A stretch of DNA of 64,000 bases from NCBI RefSeq assembly GCF_009664835.1, contig NZ_CP045929.1, forward strand, positions 2,666,001 to 2,730,000. The letters run 5' to 3'. Both the position numbers and the translations under genes were made by a program. The notes under the pieces were generated by a model, which was given only the letters and a program-made list of their open reading frames with translations, was not told where the DNA came from and ran no database searches. The DNA comes from Allosaccharopolyspora coralli (GTDB lineage Bacteria; Actinomycetota; Actinomycetes; Mycobacteriales; Pseudonocardiaceae). The first letter of the stretch is position 1. Each line of letters starts with the position of its first letter. Positions 51,758 to 59,991 of this stretch are shown here, in pieces.

Positions 51758-52678
51758 ATGAACCACCGCACAGCATTCCGTCCGTGCCCCCACCCCGACC
51801 GAGCTACCATGACCATCGCCCAGGCCGTGGCCACCGCGTGGAACACCAGCAATCACTCCGGACGACGCGACGTGCCGCTGTCAGTGGTCGCCGGACTCGC
51901 CCTGATACACCCACGCGACCACACCCAGCCATGCCCCGGCGAACAGATCCAGGCCCAAACACCCGAAGAATTCCGCCGCACCCTGACCGACATCTACACC
52001 CTGACCGGGCGGGCACGCCCGGACCTGGTCCCCGCGCTGTACCCCCTCATGGAATGGCTCTTCCACGACGACGAGAACCCCACGCTCCAACGCGCTGCGA
52101 AGACAACCGCCGACGCGGCACTGCACGCCGGACAGATCGCACTGACCGGTACCGAAGCGCGGTACGAAGCTGATCTCCTCGGCATGGTGCTGGGCTCGTT
52201 GAAATCCTCCAACGCCTCCAAAGCCAACGCCCAGATCTACACGCCCACCGCGATCGCCGACGTGATGGCGCGAATGAACACACCGCACGAAGGCGCCCGG
52301 GTACAGGACCCCGCCGTCGGCAGCGGCAGTCATTTCCGCGCCGCCGCCCAAGCCATGCGCGAAAACGACCACGACCCCACCACCGTGGCCTGGTACGGCG
52401 CCGACATCGACAACCTCGCCATCGCCGCCTGTGCCGCCAACAGCCTGCTCTGGGAACTCGGCCCCCATGTCCTGCTGTGCGTGGCTGACACTCTCGCGGA
52501 AGGAGACTGGCCCACCCGCGCCGAAGCGCAACACCGCGAGGTCGTCGAGCTGGCCGACAACATCCGACAGACCTCCGCAATGCTCGCCGCCGTACGCACC
52601 GCCCAACGCCTGACCGACACCGTGCGGCACGACCAGCCCGAATGCAGCCCAGCAGACCACGACCAGGCACAAGGCTGA
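51758..52678 (+). CDS. N-6 DNA methylase-like protein lacking the catalytic motif
   Basis: 306 residues, about the size of the SAM-binding half of type I HsdM. IYTPTAIADVMARM, motif I QDPAVGSGSHFRAAAQ, and GADIDNLAIAACAANSLL match the N6_Mtase family. The downstream NPPF/Y motif IV is missing; the protein stops soon after VADTLAEGDW. It may bind SAM or DNA without methylating. GGAG is 8 nt before ATG 51758. Confidence 0.78.
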   Translation: MNHRTAFRPCPHPDRATMTIAQAVATAWNTSNHSGRRDVPLSVVAGLALIHPRDHTQPCPGEQIQAQTPEEFRRTLTDIYTLTGRARPDLVPALYPLMEWLFHDDENPTLQRAAKTTADAALHAGQIALTGTEARYEADLLGMVLGSLKSSNASKANAQIYTPTAIADVMARMNTPHEGARVQDPAVGSGSHFRAAAQAMRENDHDPTTVAWYGADIDNLAIAACAANSLLWELGPHVLLCVADTLAEGDWPTRAEAQHREVVELADNIRQTSAMLAAVRTAQRLTDTVRHDQPECSPADHDQAQG

Positions 52679-52856
52679 ACAGGAAGCAGCGCTCCCGACC
52701 CCTTCCCGGCCACCCGTAGCCGCGCGGTTGGGGTGGTGGGCGTGGGACGCACGAGCCCCGCCGGGGTGAGTGCGTTCTGGCTGTCGGTCCTGCCTCGTAG
52801 GGTTCGGTGCGGGTGGACACCAAGCCCAACGGGATGCGAGCGCAGGAGGTCGGGGC

Positions 52857-53630
52857 ATTTCGTCCATCGAGGAACTCGCCGACACACTGCGCCGGGTCCG
52901 ATCCGGGCTCTCCGTGGGGCATCTCCAGGGCGCGACTGAAGCACTTGAGGTGGCCGTGCAAGCGCTCACCCAGGCCCGCGGCACCATCGAGTCCGCGCTG
53001 GATGCGCCCCTGCACGGACTGACCCGCGCCCGCGACCTCACCGCATCCACCCAGAAGTCACTGGAACGCGTGGCGGCCACGATCGAGACCTACCTCGCGG
53101 CCGTCCTCGTCGTTCCGAGCGGTCCGGCCACGGTTCCCGTCGACGCCCACGACGGGGGCCACTCGGCCACCGACGATGCGGCACTGGCCCTACCGAACGA
53201 CGTGGAGCAACACCTGTTCCACGGCCACACCACCACCCGCAAGATCACCGGCTATCACCACCGGCCCGGCGGCATCGACAACGGCACCTTCACCGTCACC
53301 GATCCCCAGGACCCCGACCACATCGGGATCTACCACGGCACCGTGGAAGGCCACACCGCGAACGGCAAGCCCACCCGCAAGACCTTCACCACGTTCTTCC
53401 CCGACTCCTGGCCCCGCAACGAAGTCCGCCGCGCGATCCGCGCCGCCTTCACCGCCCGCCAACCCGCGCACGACCGCCGAGGCAACCTCGTGCCACTCAA
53501 ATGGCAAGGTACCTACTGCGGCATCCGAGTCCAGGGTTTCCTTCGACCCGGAACAGACCTTGCCACCGCCACCCTCGACGACCTCGCCACCGCCTACCCA
53601 GTACCGACACCCGAAACGAGGACACCATGA
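52857..53630 (+). CDS. EndoU-type endoribonuclease (probable toxin), ATT start
   Basis: 257 residues if read from ATT 52857, which has AGGAGG 7 nt upstream; the nearest in-frame ATG (52770) has no such site and the added residues look like non-coding translation. Residues about 1-85 are a helical coiled region (SSIEELADTLRRVRSGL). Residues about 119-257 match bacterial EndoU (PF14436): HLFHGH (119-124), GYHHRPG (Tyr133-His134-His135), TYCGIRVQGF and TAYPVP. EndoU toxins cut RNA through two histidines. No secretion signal is visible. The stop overlaps the next gene (ATGA), the usual arrangement for a toxin and its immunity gene. Confidence 0.72.
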   Translation: MSSIEELADTLRRVRSGLSVGHLQGATEALEVAVQALTQARGTIESALDAPLHGLTRARDLTASTQKSLERVAATIETYLAAVLVVPSGPATVPVDAHDGGHSATDDAALALPNDVEQHLFHGHTTTRKITGYHHRPGGIDNGTFTVTDPQDPDHIGIYHGTVEGHTANGKPTRKTFTTFFPDSWPRNEVRRAIRAAFTARQPAHDRRGNLVPLKWQGTYCGIRVQGFLRPGTDLATATLDDLATAYPVPTPETRTP

Positions 53631-53944
53631 GCACCGTCCGCTTCGGCCGCGACGAACACGGCGCGGTGACCGTCCTCGTCCCCGACGGCTACGAACCCCT
53701 CGACCAACTCCTCTACGACGACCTCGGCGACCACCACGGCGCGCTCGTCGACATCCGCGACCACGCCCGCGCCCCCGGAATCGAGCCGTGGGAAGCGGGC
53801 GGCAACAGTTGCTCGATCACCATCACCCGCGCCGCCGTCACCATCGACAACGACTACAACGGCCAAACCACCACCCTCGACCGCACCGAATTCCTCGACA
53901 TCATCGACGCCTACCTCACCGAACTCGACACGACCGCCCCTTGA
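53627..53944 (+). CDS. Small acidic protein, probable EndoU immunity partner
   Basis: 105 residues, acidic, two or three beta strands plus a C-terminal helix (VTVLVPDGYEPLDQLLYDD; TEFLDIIDAYLTELDTTAP). It starts inside the EndoU stop codon (ATGA), so it is translated together with it. No sequence family recognised; the role as immunity protein is inferred from order and coupling. Confidence 0.6.
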   Translation: MSTVRFGRDEHGAVTVLVPDGYEPLDQLLYDDLGDHHGALVDIRDHARAPGIEPWEAGGNSCSITITRAAVTIDNDYNGQTTTLDRTEFLDIIDAYLTELDTTAP

Positions 53945-54921
53945 TCATGGGGCTGTCCGTGATCTTGTGGGTGGTGGGTGATCTTGACCATGCTGGAGCG
54001 GTCGGCTCCGGTGGGAAGGATCCATGGTGACAAGTGAAGACACGGCGGCCGATTCGGCTGGCCCGGCTCCTGCTCATGACGATCTCGATGTTCGGGTAGC
54101 GCGGGAGTTGATCGACAAGGCCCGCGAAGATGGCGTGTAGCTGGTCGGCCCGAACGGACTGTTGCGGCAGGTAACCAAAACGGTGCTGGAATCGGCGCTG
54201 AACGGCGAACTGGACGACCATCTTGGCTACGAGAAAGGCGACGTTGCGGAGAAGTTCGGGGTCAACGAGCGGAACGGATCGTCGTCGAAGACGGTGCGGA
54301 CCGATGTGGGTGACGTACGGATCGACGTGCCCCGTGATCGAGACGGTACGTTCACTCCGCAGATCGTGCCGAAGTACGCTCGCCGGGTCGAGGGTTTCGA
54401 CGACACGGTCATCTCCCTGTATGCGAAAGGGTTGACGACCGGGGAAATTCAAGCACACCTGGCCGACATTTATGACGCACGGGTGTCACGTGAGCTGATC
54501 TCGAAGATCACCGACAAGGTGGTCGACGACCTGAATTCCTGGCAAATTCGACCGTTGGATCGCGTGTATCCAGTTGTGTTGATTGATGCCATTCATGTCA
54601 AGATTCGGGATGGTGCGGTGGCGAACCGTCCCGTCTACATCGCGGTCGGGATCACCCTGGCTGGTGAGCGGGACGTGCTGGGCATGTGGGTCGGTACTGG
54701 TGGCGAAGGAGCCAAGGGATGGCTGAACCACTTGTCGGACCTGAAGAACCGTGGCGTCGAGGACATCCTGATCGTCGCCTGTGACGGCGTGAAAGGGCTG
54801 CCCGAGGCGATCTCTGCGTTGTGGCCACAAGCAGAGGTCCAACTGTGTGTCGTGCACCTGGTGCGGGCCAGCCTTCGCTACGCATCGAAGAAGTACTGGC
54901 CGGCGATCACTAAACGACTCA

Positions 54922-55786
54922 GAGCCCCTAACACATTGCGGTGCGTTCGTGGTGGGCATGGAGTCGTCGCCAGGTGATGAGTCCGCAGGCGAGGGCGAGG
55001 AACCCGTGGTGGATGTCGGTGCGGCGTTCCCAGCGTTCGGCCAGGCGGCGGAATTGGTGCAGTAGGGCCAGTGTTTGCTCCACGACCCAGCGCACGGGTT
55101 GGTTGTTGTCGCGGGTGCCTCGCCGGCTGATCAGTGGGCGGATTCCGCGCTGTCGCAACAGGTTGCGGTACTTGTCGTGGTCGTAGCCACGGTCGGCGAC
55201 GATGACGTCGGGCTTGCGGCGTGGGTGTCCGCGACGACCGCGAACCAGCGGTACTGCGTCGACCAGTGGGATGAGCTGGGTGACGTCGTTGCGGTTGCCT
55301 CCCGTCAGCGTCACCGCGAGCGGAACACCGCCGCCATCGCAGATCAGGTGGTGCTTGGAGCCGGTCTTGCCTCGGTCGACGGGACTCGGCCCGGTCGCAG
55401 CGCCCCCCTTTTCGCGCGAATGTGGGAGGCATCCACACATGCACGTGACCAGTCGATCTCACCGGCAGCGTTCAACTCGCCCAGTAACTCCTGGTGCAGC
55501 TGGTCGAACACCCCGGCGTCCTGCCAGTCCCGAAGGCGTCGCCAGCAGGTCATCCCGGAACCGAACCCGAGTTCCTGGGGCAGGTCCTCCCAGCCGATCC
55601 CGGTGAACAGCACGAACAGGATCCCCTGCAACACATCGCGATCAGGTCGTGGCTTCGGTCCCCTCCTGCTTGGCGGCCGGACCGGCAGCAACGGCTCGAT
55701 CCGAGCCCACAACTCATCGGAGACAACCCACGGCGCAGCCACCCCAAGATCATCTCAAGCCAAGATCATCAATGTGTTAGGGGCTC
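54922..55786 (-). mobile_element. IS5-family (IS427/IS1031-like) insertion sequence
   Basis: 865 bp with perfect 17-bp inverted repeats: GAGCCCCTAACACATTG at 54922-54938 and its complement at 55770-55786. It is flanked by a TCA duplication, a TNA target as expected for this IS5 branch. It encodes a two-frame transposase on the minus strand. Confidence 0.93.
54928..55742 (-). CDS. IS5-family transposase, two frames joined by programmed frameshift
   Basis: Frame 1 (GTG 55742 to about 55380) encodes SDELWARIEPLLPVRPPS, RDVLQGILFVLFTGIGWEDL and CVDASHIRAK; frame 2 (to TAG 54928, inside the terminal repeat) continues GPSPVDRGKTGSKHHLICDG and ends RRLHAHHERTAMC. The frames meet at an A-run and G-run (AAAAGGGGGG on the minus strand), a likely -1 slippery site. 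The DDE residues are in CVDAS, VADRGYD and RWVVEQTLA. Two-frame structure is normal for this branch. Confidence 0.88.
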
Positions 55787-56216
55787 TCAAGCTGATCTAC
55801 ACCGCCCCCACCGTAGAAGCCGCAGAAGTAGAGTTCACCGAATTCTGTGCCGAATGGGAGGATAGGTATCCCGCGATGATCCGGCTGTGGCGCCACAGTT
55901 GGGAACAGTTCACGCCGTTCCTCGCCTATCCGCCCGAGTTGCGGAAGCTGGTGTACACCACGAACGCGATCGAAAGCCTGAACTCCCGGTTCCGTCAGGC
56001 CACCCGACGCCGAGGCCATTTCCCCAACGAACAGGCCGCACTCAAAGTGCTCTATCTCGTGATCAAAAATCCACTCAAAAATCGTTCCAACATCACCGGG
56101 AAAGTAGTAGGTTGGAAACAGGCGTTGAACACGCTCGCCATGCACTACGGCGACCGCCTCGACGCGCAGCACTGACAGGTGATCACATCATCACCCACAA
56201 GATCGCCGACACTCCC

Positions 56217-57277
56217 ACCAGCTCAACCAGGACCACACCCGCGATCTCGCCTGGTGGCAGATTCCACGCTGGACGTCCCGCACCGCAGCCGCCCTGATCA
56301 GTGGTTTCAGCACCTGGTGCGCGGTCGCGCTCGTCTTCGGCGCGCTGTACCAGCACACCGGAAAGTTTGAGGCCGCGCTTCAGGTCGGGTTCGCTGCTGG
56401 CGTGACTGCCGGAATCTCGGCCGCGATTACCGCCGGTCGCCGCTCCGATGCGACGGGCCGTATCCGCGTTTCATGGTGGGGCAGAATGAAACCGAGTAAA
56501 GGCGTTCCGGCGGGTCTCGTCGGGGGTCTCACGGCTGGGCTGGCGCTCATGTCCATGCTGGTCGTCATCAATAGTGTCCTCGTGGGGCGCCCCACCGACT
56601 TCTTTAGCTCAATCGGGATCGGGATCGGGATTATGTGTGCTGTCACGGTGGGTTTTGGGATCGGGCTGGGGACTAGTCGCCGAGACGGCGCACCACAACG
56701 GATCAGGACATCTTGGTGGCGCAGTCCACTGCCGGGCAGAGCCTTGGCAGTCGGGCTGGTGGCTGGGGCGTTGATCGGGCTCCCGACTAGCCAGGGGGGC
56801 CGTGCTACTGAGGGGCTCGTGACTGGTCTCGTGGTGGGGCTCGGAGCCGCTTTCGCGGCTGGGCTTGGACGACCTGGCACGGACACCAATGTGCACGGTC
56901 CCCGCGACACCCGCCAGCAGGACCGCGCTGCTGGGCTTGCGATCGCCCTCACCACGTGGCTCGCGCTCGTGCTCGCCCTCGGACTAGGGGACGGGTTGGC
57001 TAGTGACGCCGTCCCTGTGCTCGTCTACTTACTCAACGCTGGGTTCGCGTTTACTGCCGCGATCGCATTCACCGTCTGGTTCACCGTCACGCAGACATGG
57101 CCCATGCTCGTTTCCCAGATCATTCTGGCCCTACGACGACGGACGCCGTGGCGGCTCATGCGGTTCCTGGAAGACGCACGCACACGGCACGTCCTGCGCA
57201 CCGTGGGACCCGTCTACCAATTCCGGCACGCCAAACTCCAGGACCGGCTCGCGCGGCGCCACCAGACCCGCCCGTAG
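56217..57277 (+). pseudogene. Truncated gene resembling the C-terminus of a NACHT-type STAND ATPase
   Basis: The frame is open from the IS256 copy C boundary to the stop at 57277 (353 residues), with no start of its own; GTG 56402 is the first usable internal start. LNQDHTRDLAWWQIPRWTSR is the characteristic juncture before the membrane domain of actinobacterial NACHT ATPases, followed by many glycine-rich hydrophobic helices (GLVGGLTAGLALM; GLVAGALIGLPTS) and a cytosolic tail (FLEDARTRHVLRTVGPVYQF). The nucleotide-binding part has been lost. The IS boundary forms the break. Confidence 0.7.
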
Positions 57278-57370
57278 GGCAGCGTCGTACACCTACCGCG
57301 ACCGGACAAGAACGTGCCGCCGAAGCGGAGCTTCGGCCAGCAGGCGGCACGGCGTGTTCGCCTCGGCAGG

Positions 57371-57898
57371 GTGGAGCGTGATGGACAGGTTCGAACCGGG
57401 CATCCGCTCTCCGGCGGGGTTGAAGTCAGTTATCACCAGTTCTTCATGCTGGATGCGGATGTCTACCCAGACGACGCTGGGCACCTGCACAGGCGCGCTA
57501 ACGGCCTGGCCTCCACCGTCGAGGGTCTACTTAGGGTGGTGGCGGGCATCCATACAGGCCCGGTCGAGTTCATGATGGAGCACTGGAACAACGCTCCACC
57601 ACCCGTCCTCGATCCGTGGGAGGGCGGGTGGTGGAGGTCGTCGTGACCGTGCCGAGCGGGCAGCTTCGCGGGTCGGCCCGCATGAACGATGTCGACCCGC
57701 CCCTGGGGACTCCTCTCGCCCTTGCCACGCCCACCGTGCGCGCGAGGATGCCCAGCACCGGCCGCGACCCTTGTGGACAGAGCAGCCAGGGAGCCTACCG
57801 AGACGTACCTGATCCAGCCCTGGACCCCGGAGAAACTGACGCCCGACAGCGTGCTGAAGAACAACAGCCGATTCGGTCGAGACGAGACCCACCAGTAA
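57371..57898 (+). pseudogene. Frameshifted hypothetical gene
   Basis: Three frames read in turn VSYHQFFMLDADVYPDDAGH, then VVEVVVTVPSGQLR with ATPTVRARMPSTGRD, then LVDRAAREPTETYLIQPWTP, stop 57898. GTG 57371 is a possible start. Pattern YHQF ... NGLA ... WEVVEVVVTVPSG suggests one continuous ancestor protein of about 170 residues; its family was not named. Confidence 0.6.
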
Positions 57899-57925
57899 CT
57901 CACTCCCGGGCACGCCACGATCGGC

Positions 57926-58885
57926 CTAGGGGCCGCACAAGTCGGGTCCGCGTTGCTGGGCGTAGAAGTCGAGCGGGTCGACGGGTTGGCGGTGGAGGTC
58001 GATCTGGAAGTGCAGGTGTGGGCCGGTGGACTGGCCCCGGTTGCCGACCTCGCCGATGGGCTGTCCGGCGCGCACGGCTTGTCCCGTGGCGACGTGGTTG
58101 GTGTTGTTGTGCCCGTACGTCGTGATCACGCCGTTGGGGTGTCGGAGGCGGATCCATAGGCCGTAGCCGGAGGCGGGGCCGGAGTCGATGACGGTGCCGT
58201 CGGCGGCGGCGTGGATGGGTGTGCCGGTGGGTGCGGCGATGTCGAGCCCGTTGTGCATGGCGCCGTCGCGGGGCCCGAATCCCGAGGTGCAGGTGCCGTG
58301 GGCAGGCACGACCCAGCCGCCTGATCCGGTGGGTGTGGTGGCGGCGGCGCGGTAGTGCCCGGCTTGGGTGAGGACCTTGCGGACGTACCAGTCGGCGTGG
58401 TTGTAGGTGAAGATCGCGCCGTAGAGATCGCGGTTGTCCCGGGCCCCGTTGTCGCACAGGTAGAAGGTGGCGGCGTAGATCGCGTCGTGCGGCACGTACC
58501 GCGACGGCGGCACCGCGCCGCCAGGGGGAATCTCGTGCTGTGACACGACTTCCTCGAAGGTCGGCTCAAGGAACTGCATCGGCCCCCCGGCCCCAGACGC
58601 ATTTTCCCCGGCCAAAACGCCAGGAGCGTCGAGGCGCCCGTGGTTGGTTTCGACCTTGCCGATGGCGGCGAGGATGGACCAGTCGAGTCCGGGGCAGTGT
58701 GGTGCGGCGGCGCGGTAGAGCGCGAGGTAGTTGGCGGGGATGTCGGCTACCGCGTGCTCGCTCGGTTCGGTGCTGTCGTGCGCTGGGGTGGTCACGAGCG
58801 CGGCAACGGCGCCGGAGAGGACGGTGGTGGCGAGGATGATCAGTGCTGCGGTGGCTGCGAGGGCGAGCCTGACGGCCTTGATCAT
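57926..58885 (-). CDS. Exported M23 peptidase with lysozyme-like domain
   Basis: 319 residues: signal anchor (IKAVRLALAATAALIILATT), a transglycosylase-like helical domain (LDWSILAAIGKVETNHGR; GGPMQFLEPTFEEV) and a C-terminal M23 domain with zinc motifs HNGLDIAAP and GPHLHFQI. Such proteins open the cell wall for conjugation machinery. ATG 58885 overlaps the stop of the upstream gene (ATGA). Confidence 0.88.
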   Translation of the reverse strand: MIKAVRLALAATAALIILATTVLSGAVAALVTTPAHDSTEPSEHAVADIPANYLALYRAAAPHCPGLDWSILAAIGKVETNHGRLDAPGVLAGENASGAGGPMQFLEPTFEEVVSQHEIPPGGAVPPSRYVPHDAIYAATFYLCDNGARDNRDLYGAIFTYNHADWYVRKVLTQAGHYRAAATTPTGSGGWVVPAHGTCTSGFGPRDGAMHNGLDIAAPTGTPIHAAADGTVIDSGPASGYGLWIRLRHPNGVITTYGHNNTNHVATGQAVRAGQPIGEVGNRGQSTGPHLHFQIDLHRQPVDPLDFYAQQRGPDLCGP

Positions 58886-59931
58886 GGGCTGGTTGTCCTG
58901 CTGGGGTTCCAGTCCAGGGTGGTTCGGGTGAACGGCGGCATGGACGCCGGTGGGCTTAGGCGCACCGCTCTGGTGGCCTCGGGGGTGGGGTTGGTCGTGC
59001 CGGTAGGTGCGGTGGGGGCTGGGAGGTGTGGCCATGCGGTGGTCAGGTCGATGAGGTGGAGTCGGCCGGAATCGCTCGGGTGCAGCGGGAGCCATACCTG
59101 GTCGGCGCTGGTGCCTGCCTGCTGGATCGTGTCGACGGTGGTGGTGGCGACCGGCACCGTGCGCGGTCGGGAGTGGGTGCGCAGGTGGTCGGCGAGGAGT
59201 CGTCGGGCGTGGGCTTCGCGTTCGGGGCGGGCGAAGCAGGTCAGGATGGGTGTGACGATGCGGCTGGTGGTGGCTAGTTCGGCGTAGCCGGGGAGTTTCG
59301 CTACCAGCCTGGAGAGTTGGTAGGAGCCGGTGTCGAATTCGAGGAAGAACTCGATCTCCCGATCGCCGATGCGCCAGCGCCCGTAGCCGTCGGGGCGGAC
59401 AAGGTCGCCGAAGTGCCGGGCGCAGCGCGTTTCGGACCACCAGGCGGCCAGGGCTCGCTGGTCGTGGTGCAGGGCGTGGGCGATGAGGCCGGTGAACAGG
59501 TCGTTGACGCCGTGTAGGTGCGCCAGCCGCAGTGAGTGGGCGATGCCGATGGCGCGCTCGGAGCGGAACTTCAGGGCGTGGGGGTCGATGCCGTCTTCGT
59601 GGGCGAGCAGGTGCGCGCCTGCGCTGTCGAGGACGTAGAACATGGGTGCCGCCCCGCTGCGCACGTACGGTTGGAAACGGTTAAGTACTCGCCACCGGTA
59701 CAGCAGGGGCAGCCGCTTGTTGGCGGTGCGGCGGCAGGGAAACGCGACGCGTGCGAGTTGGGTGGAGGTCAGGGTGCCGTGCTCGGCGACCATCCGTGCG
59801 ATCCAGCGGTCCCTGGCGGTCAGGCGCCCGGCGATGGTGGCTTGGTGTTCATTGCTGATCGCGGCACGGCCGGTGGGTCGTGTCGGGACGGGTGAGCGGA
59901 GATCGTGCTGGCGACTTCGAGCGTCGAACAT
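58882..59931 (-). CDS. Replication-relaxation family protein
   Basis: 349 residues of the PF13814 family: an N-terminal winged helix (LTARDRWIARMVAEHGTLTS; VAFPCRRTANKRLPLLYRW) and a later domain with a nuclease-like EFFLEFDTGSYQLSRLVAKL. It is a DNA-binding protein common in actinobacterial conjugative elements. It overlaps the M23 peptidase gene by 4 nt. Confidence 0.85.
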   Translation of the reverse strand: MFDARSRQHDLRSPVPTRPTGRAAISNEHQATIAGRLTARDRWIARMVAEHGTLTSTQLARVAFPCRRTANKRLPLLYRWRVLNRFQPYVRSGAAPMFYVLDSAGAHLLAHEDGIDPHALKFRSERAIGIAHSLRLAHLHGVNDLFTGLIAHALHHDQRALAAWWSETRCARHFGDLVRPDGYGRWRIGDREIEFFLEFDTGSYQLSRLVAKLPGYAELATTSRIVTPILTCFARPEREAHARRLLADHLRTHSRPRTVPVATTTVDTIQQAGTSADQVWLPLHPSDSGRLHLIDLTTAWPHLPAPTAPTGTTNPTPEATRAVRLSPPASMPPFTRTTLDWNPSRTTSP

Positions 59932-59991
59932 GGCGTCCCTTCCGTACGAAGAGGCAGGGAGGTGAGTGCGCGGGCTCGGGGCTGCTCGGGG

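Larger units (their letters stand above)
54024..56175 (+). pseudogene. IS256-family transposase, copy C (dead)
   Basis: Compared with copy B, codon 39 TCG has become the stop TAG (54138-54140), and the IS5-family insertion at 54922 splits the gene after KRL. A few other changes (e.g. GAACTC to GATCTC; CCATAG to CCGTAG) show divergence after duplication. The two halves keep the frame. It cannot make transposase but its ends may still be used by copy B. Confidence 0.95.
53949..56216 (+). mobile_element. IS256-family insertion sequence, copy C, interrupted by an IS5 element
   Basis: Same ends as copy B (GGGGCTGTCC at 53949; mirrored at 56216). Flanking 8-mers TTGATCAT and ACCAGCTC do not match, so there is no target duplication. 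The internal IS5-family element occupies 54922-55786. Confidence 0.9.

Noticed and set aside
23661-56216. A composite transposon made of IS256 copies B and C
   Set aside because: Copy B has its own matching 8-bp duplication on both sides, so it inserted alone; copy C flanks do not match it.
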